Part shown: in pieces, positions 6,445 through 6,519 of the stretch
Position numbering within the stretch: position 1 is the stretch's first letter
Layout of the letters: each line of letters opens with the position of its first letter
NCBI GenBank assembly: GCA_020050965.1
Contig: JAGVJV010000120.1
Span: 1 to 6,519, forward strand
DNA: 6,519 nt
Source of the DNA: Parachlamydiales bacterium
GTDB taxonomy: Bacteria > Chlamydiota > Chlamydiia > Chlamydiales > Rhabdochlamydiaceae
Reading direction: 5' to 3'
Made by a program: the position numbers and the translations under genes
The notes under the pieces: model-generated
The model's database searches: none
What the model saw: only the letters and a program-made list of their open reading frames with translations
Told to the model about the DNA's origin: nothing

Positions 6445-6519
6445 ACATAGTCTAATGAACAATCTGATGAATAAAATCTTACAGTTAGCGGAAAAAGAGC
6501 ATGCGACTAAAGTGACCAA
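6437..6519 (+). CDS. hypA: Hydrogenase nickel incorporation protein HypA, 3' partial
   Basis: HypA delivers nickel to the hydrogenase large subunit together with the GTPase HypB. Only 27 residues are visible before the window ends. They begin MHEHSLMNNLMNKILQLAEK, the standard HypA N-terminus, in which His2 is a nickel ligand and Glu3 is conserved. The zinc-binding CxxC pairs would lie beyond the window. The gene overlaps the protease gene by 8 nt and has AGGA at a good distance, so it belongs to the same operon. Further hyp genes (hypB, F, C, D, E) can be expected downstream but are not seen. Confidence 0.9.
   Translation, partial: MHEHSLMNNLMNKILQLAEKEHATKVT

Overview
The window is a single plus-strand gene train. 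It holds the 3' end of a carbamoyl-phosphate synthase large-subunit gene (carB), followed by a compact operon for a cytoplasmic group 3b [NiFe] hydrogenase (the HydBGDA or 'sulfhydrogenase' type). It looks bacterial. The carB product is close to the bacterial carB type, and the hydrogenase operon carries an extra cyclic-nucleotide-binding-like gene, an arrangement I associate with bacterial group 3b loci. Base composition looks moderate (somewhat under 50% GC by eye, not computed). I cannot name the organism. A member of the PVC group, such as an environmental chlamydia or a verrucomicrobium, is only a guess.

Layout: carB, open at its 5' end (1-1478), lacks the usual C-terminal regulatory domain. 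After an 18-nt gap come hydB (1497-2627, iron-sulfur electron-transfer subunit), a stand-alone cNMP-binding-fold protein (2608-3075), hydG (3078-3881, FAD/NAD(P)/[2Fe-2S] subunit), hydD (3881-4678, small subunit with three [4Fe-4S] clusters), hydA (4668-5996, NiFe large subunit), a HyaD/HycI-type maturation protease (5989-6444) and the first 27 codons of hypA (6437-6519, nickel insertion). No intergenic space exceeds about 20 nt, and most neighbours overlap. There is no RNA gene, mobile element, CRISPR array or rho-independent terminator.

How the genes work together: HydA/HydD form the H2-splitting or H2-evolving module. Electrons pass through the HydD clusters and HydB to the flavin of HydG, which exchanges them with NAD(P)H. 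HypA helps load nickel, and the protease then trims the HydA C-terminus. The cNMP-fold protein has no DNA-binding domain and its role is unknown.

The hydrogenase itself is a known family. The parts that deserve a second look are the domain-truncated CarB fused tightly to the operon, the cNMP-fold protein without HTH, and a perfect 11-bp inverted repeat built from two self-palindromic TTGCGCAA boxes just upstream of the hydA start.
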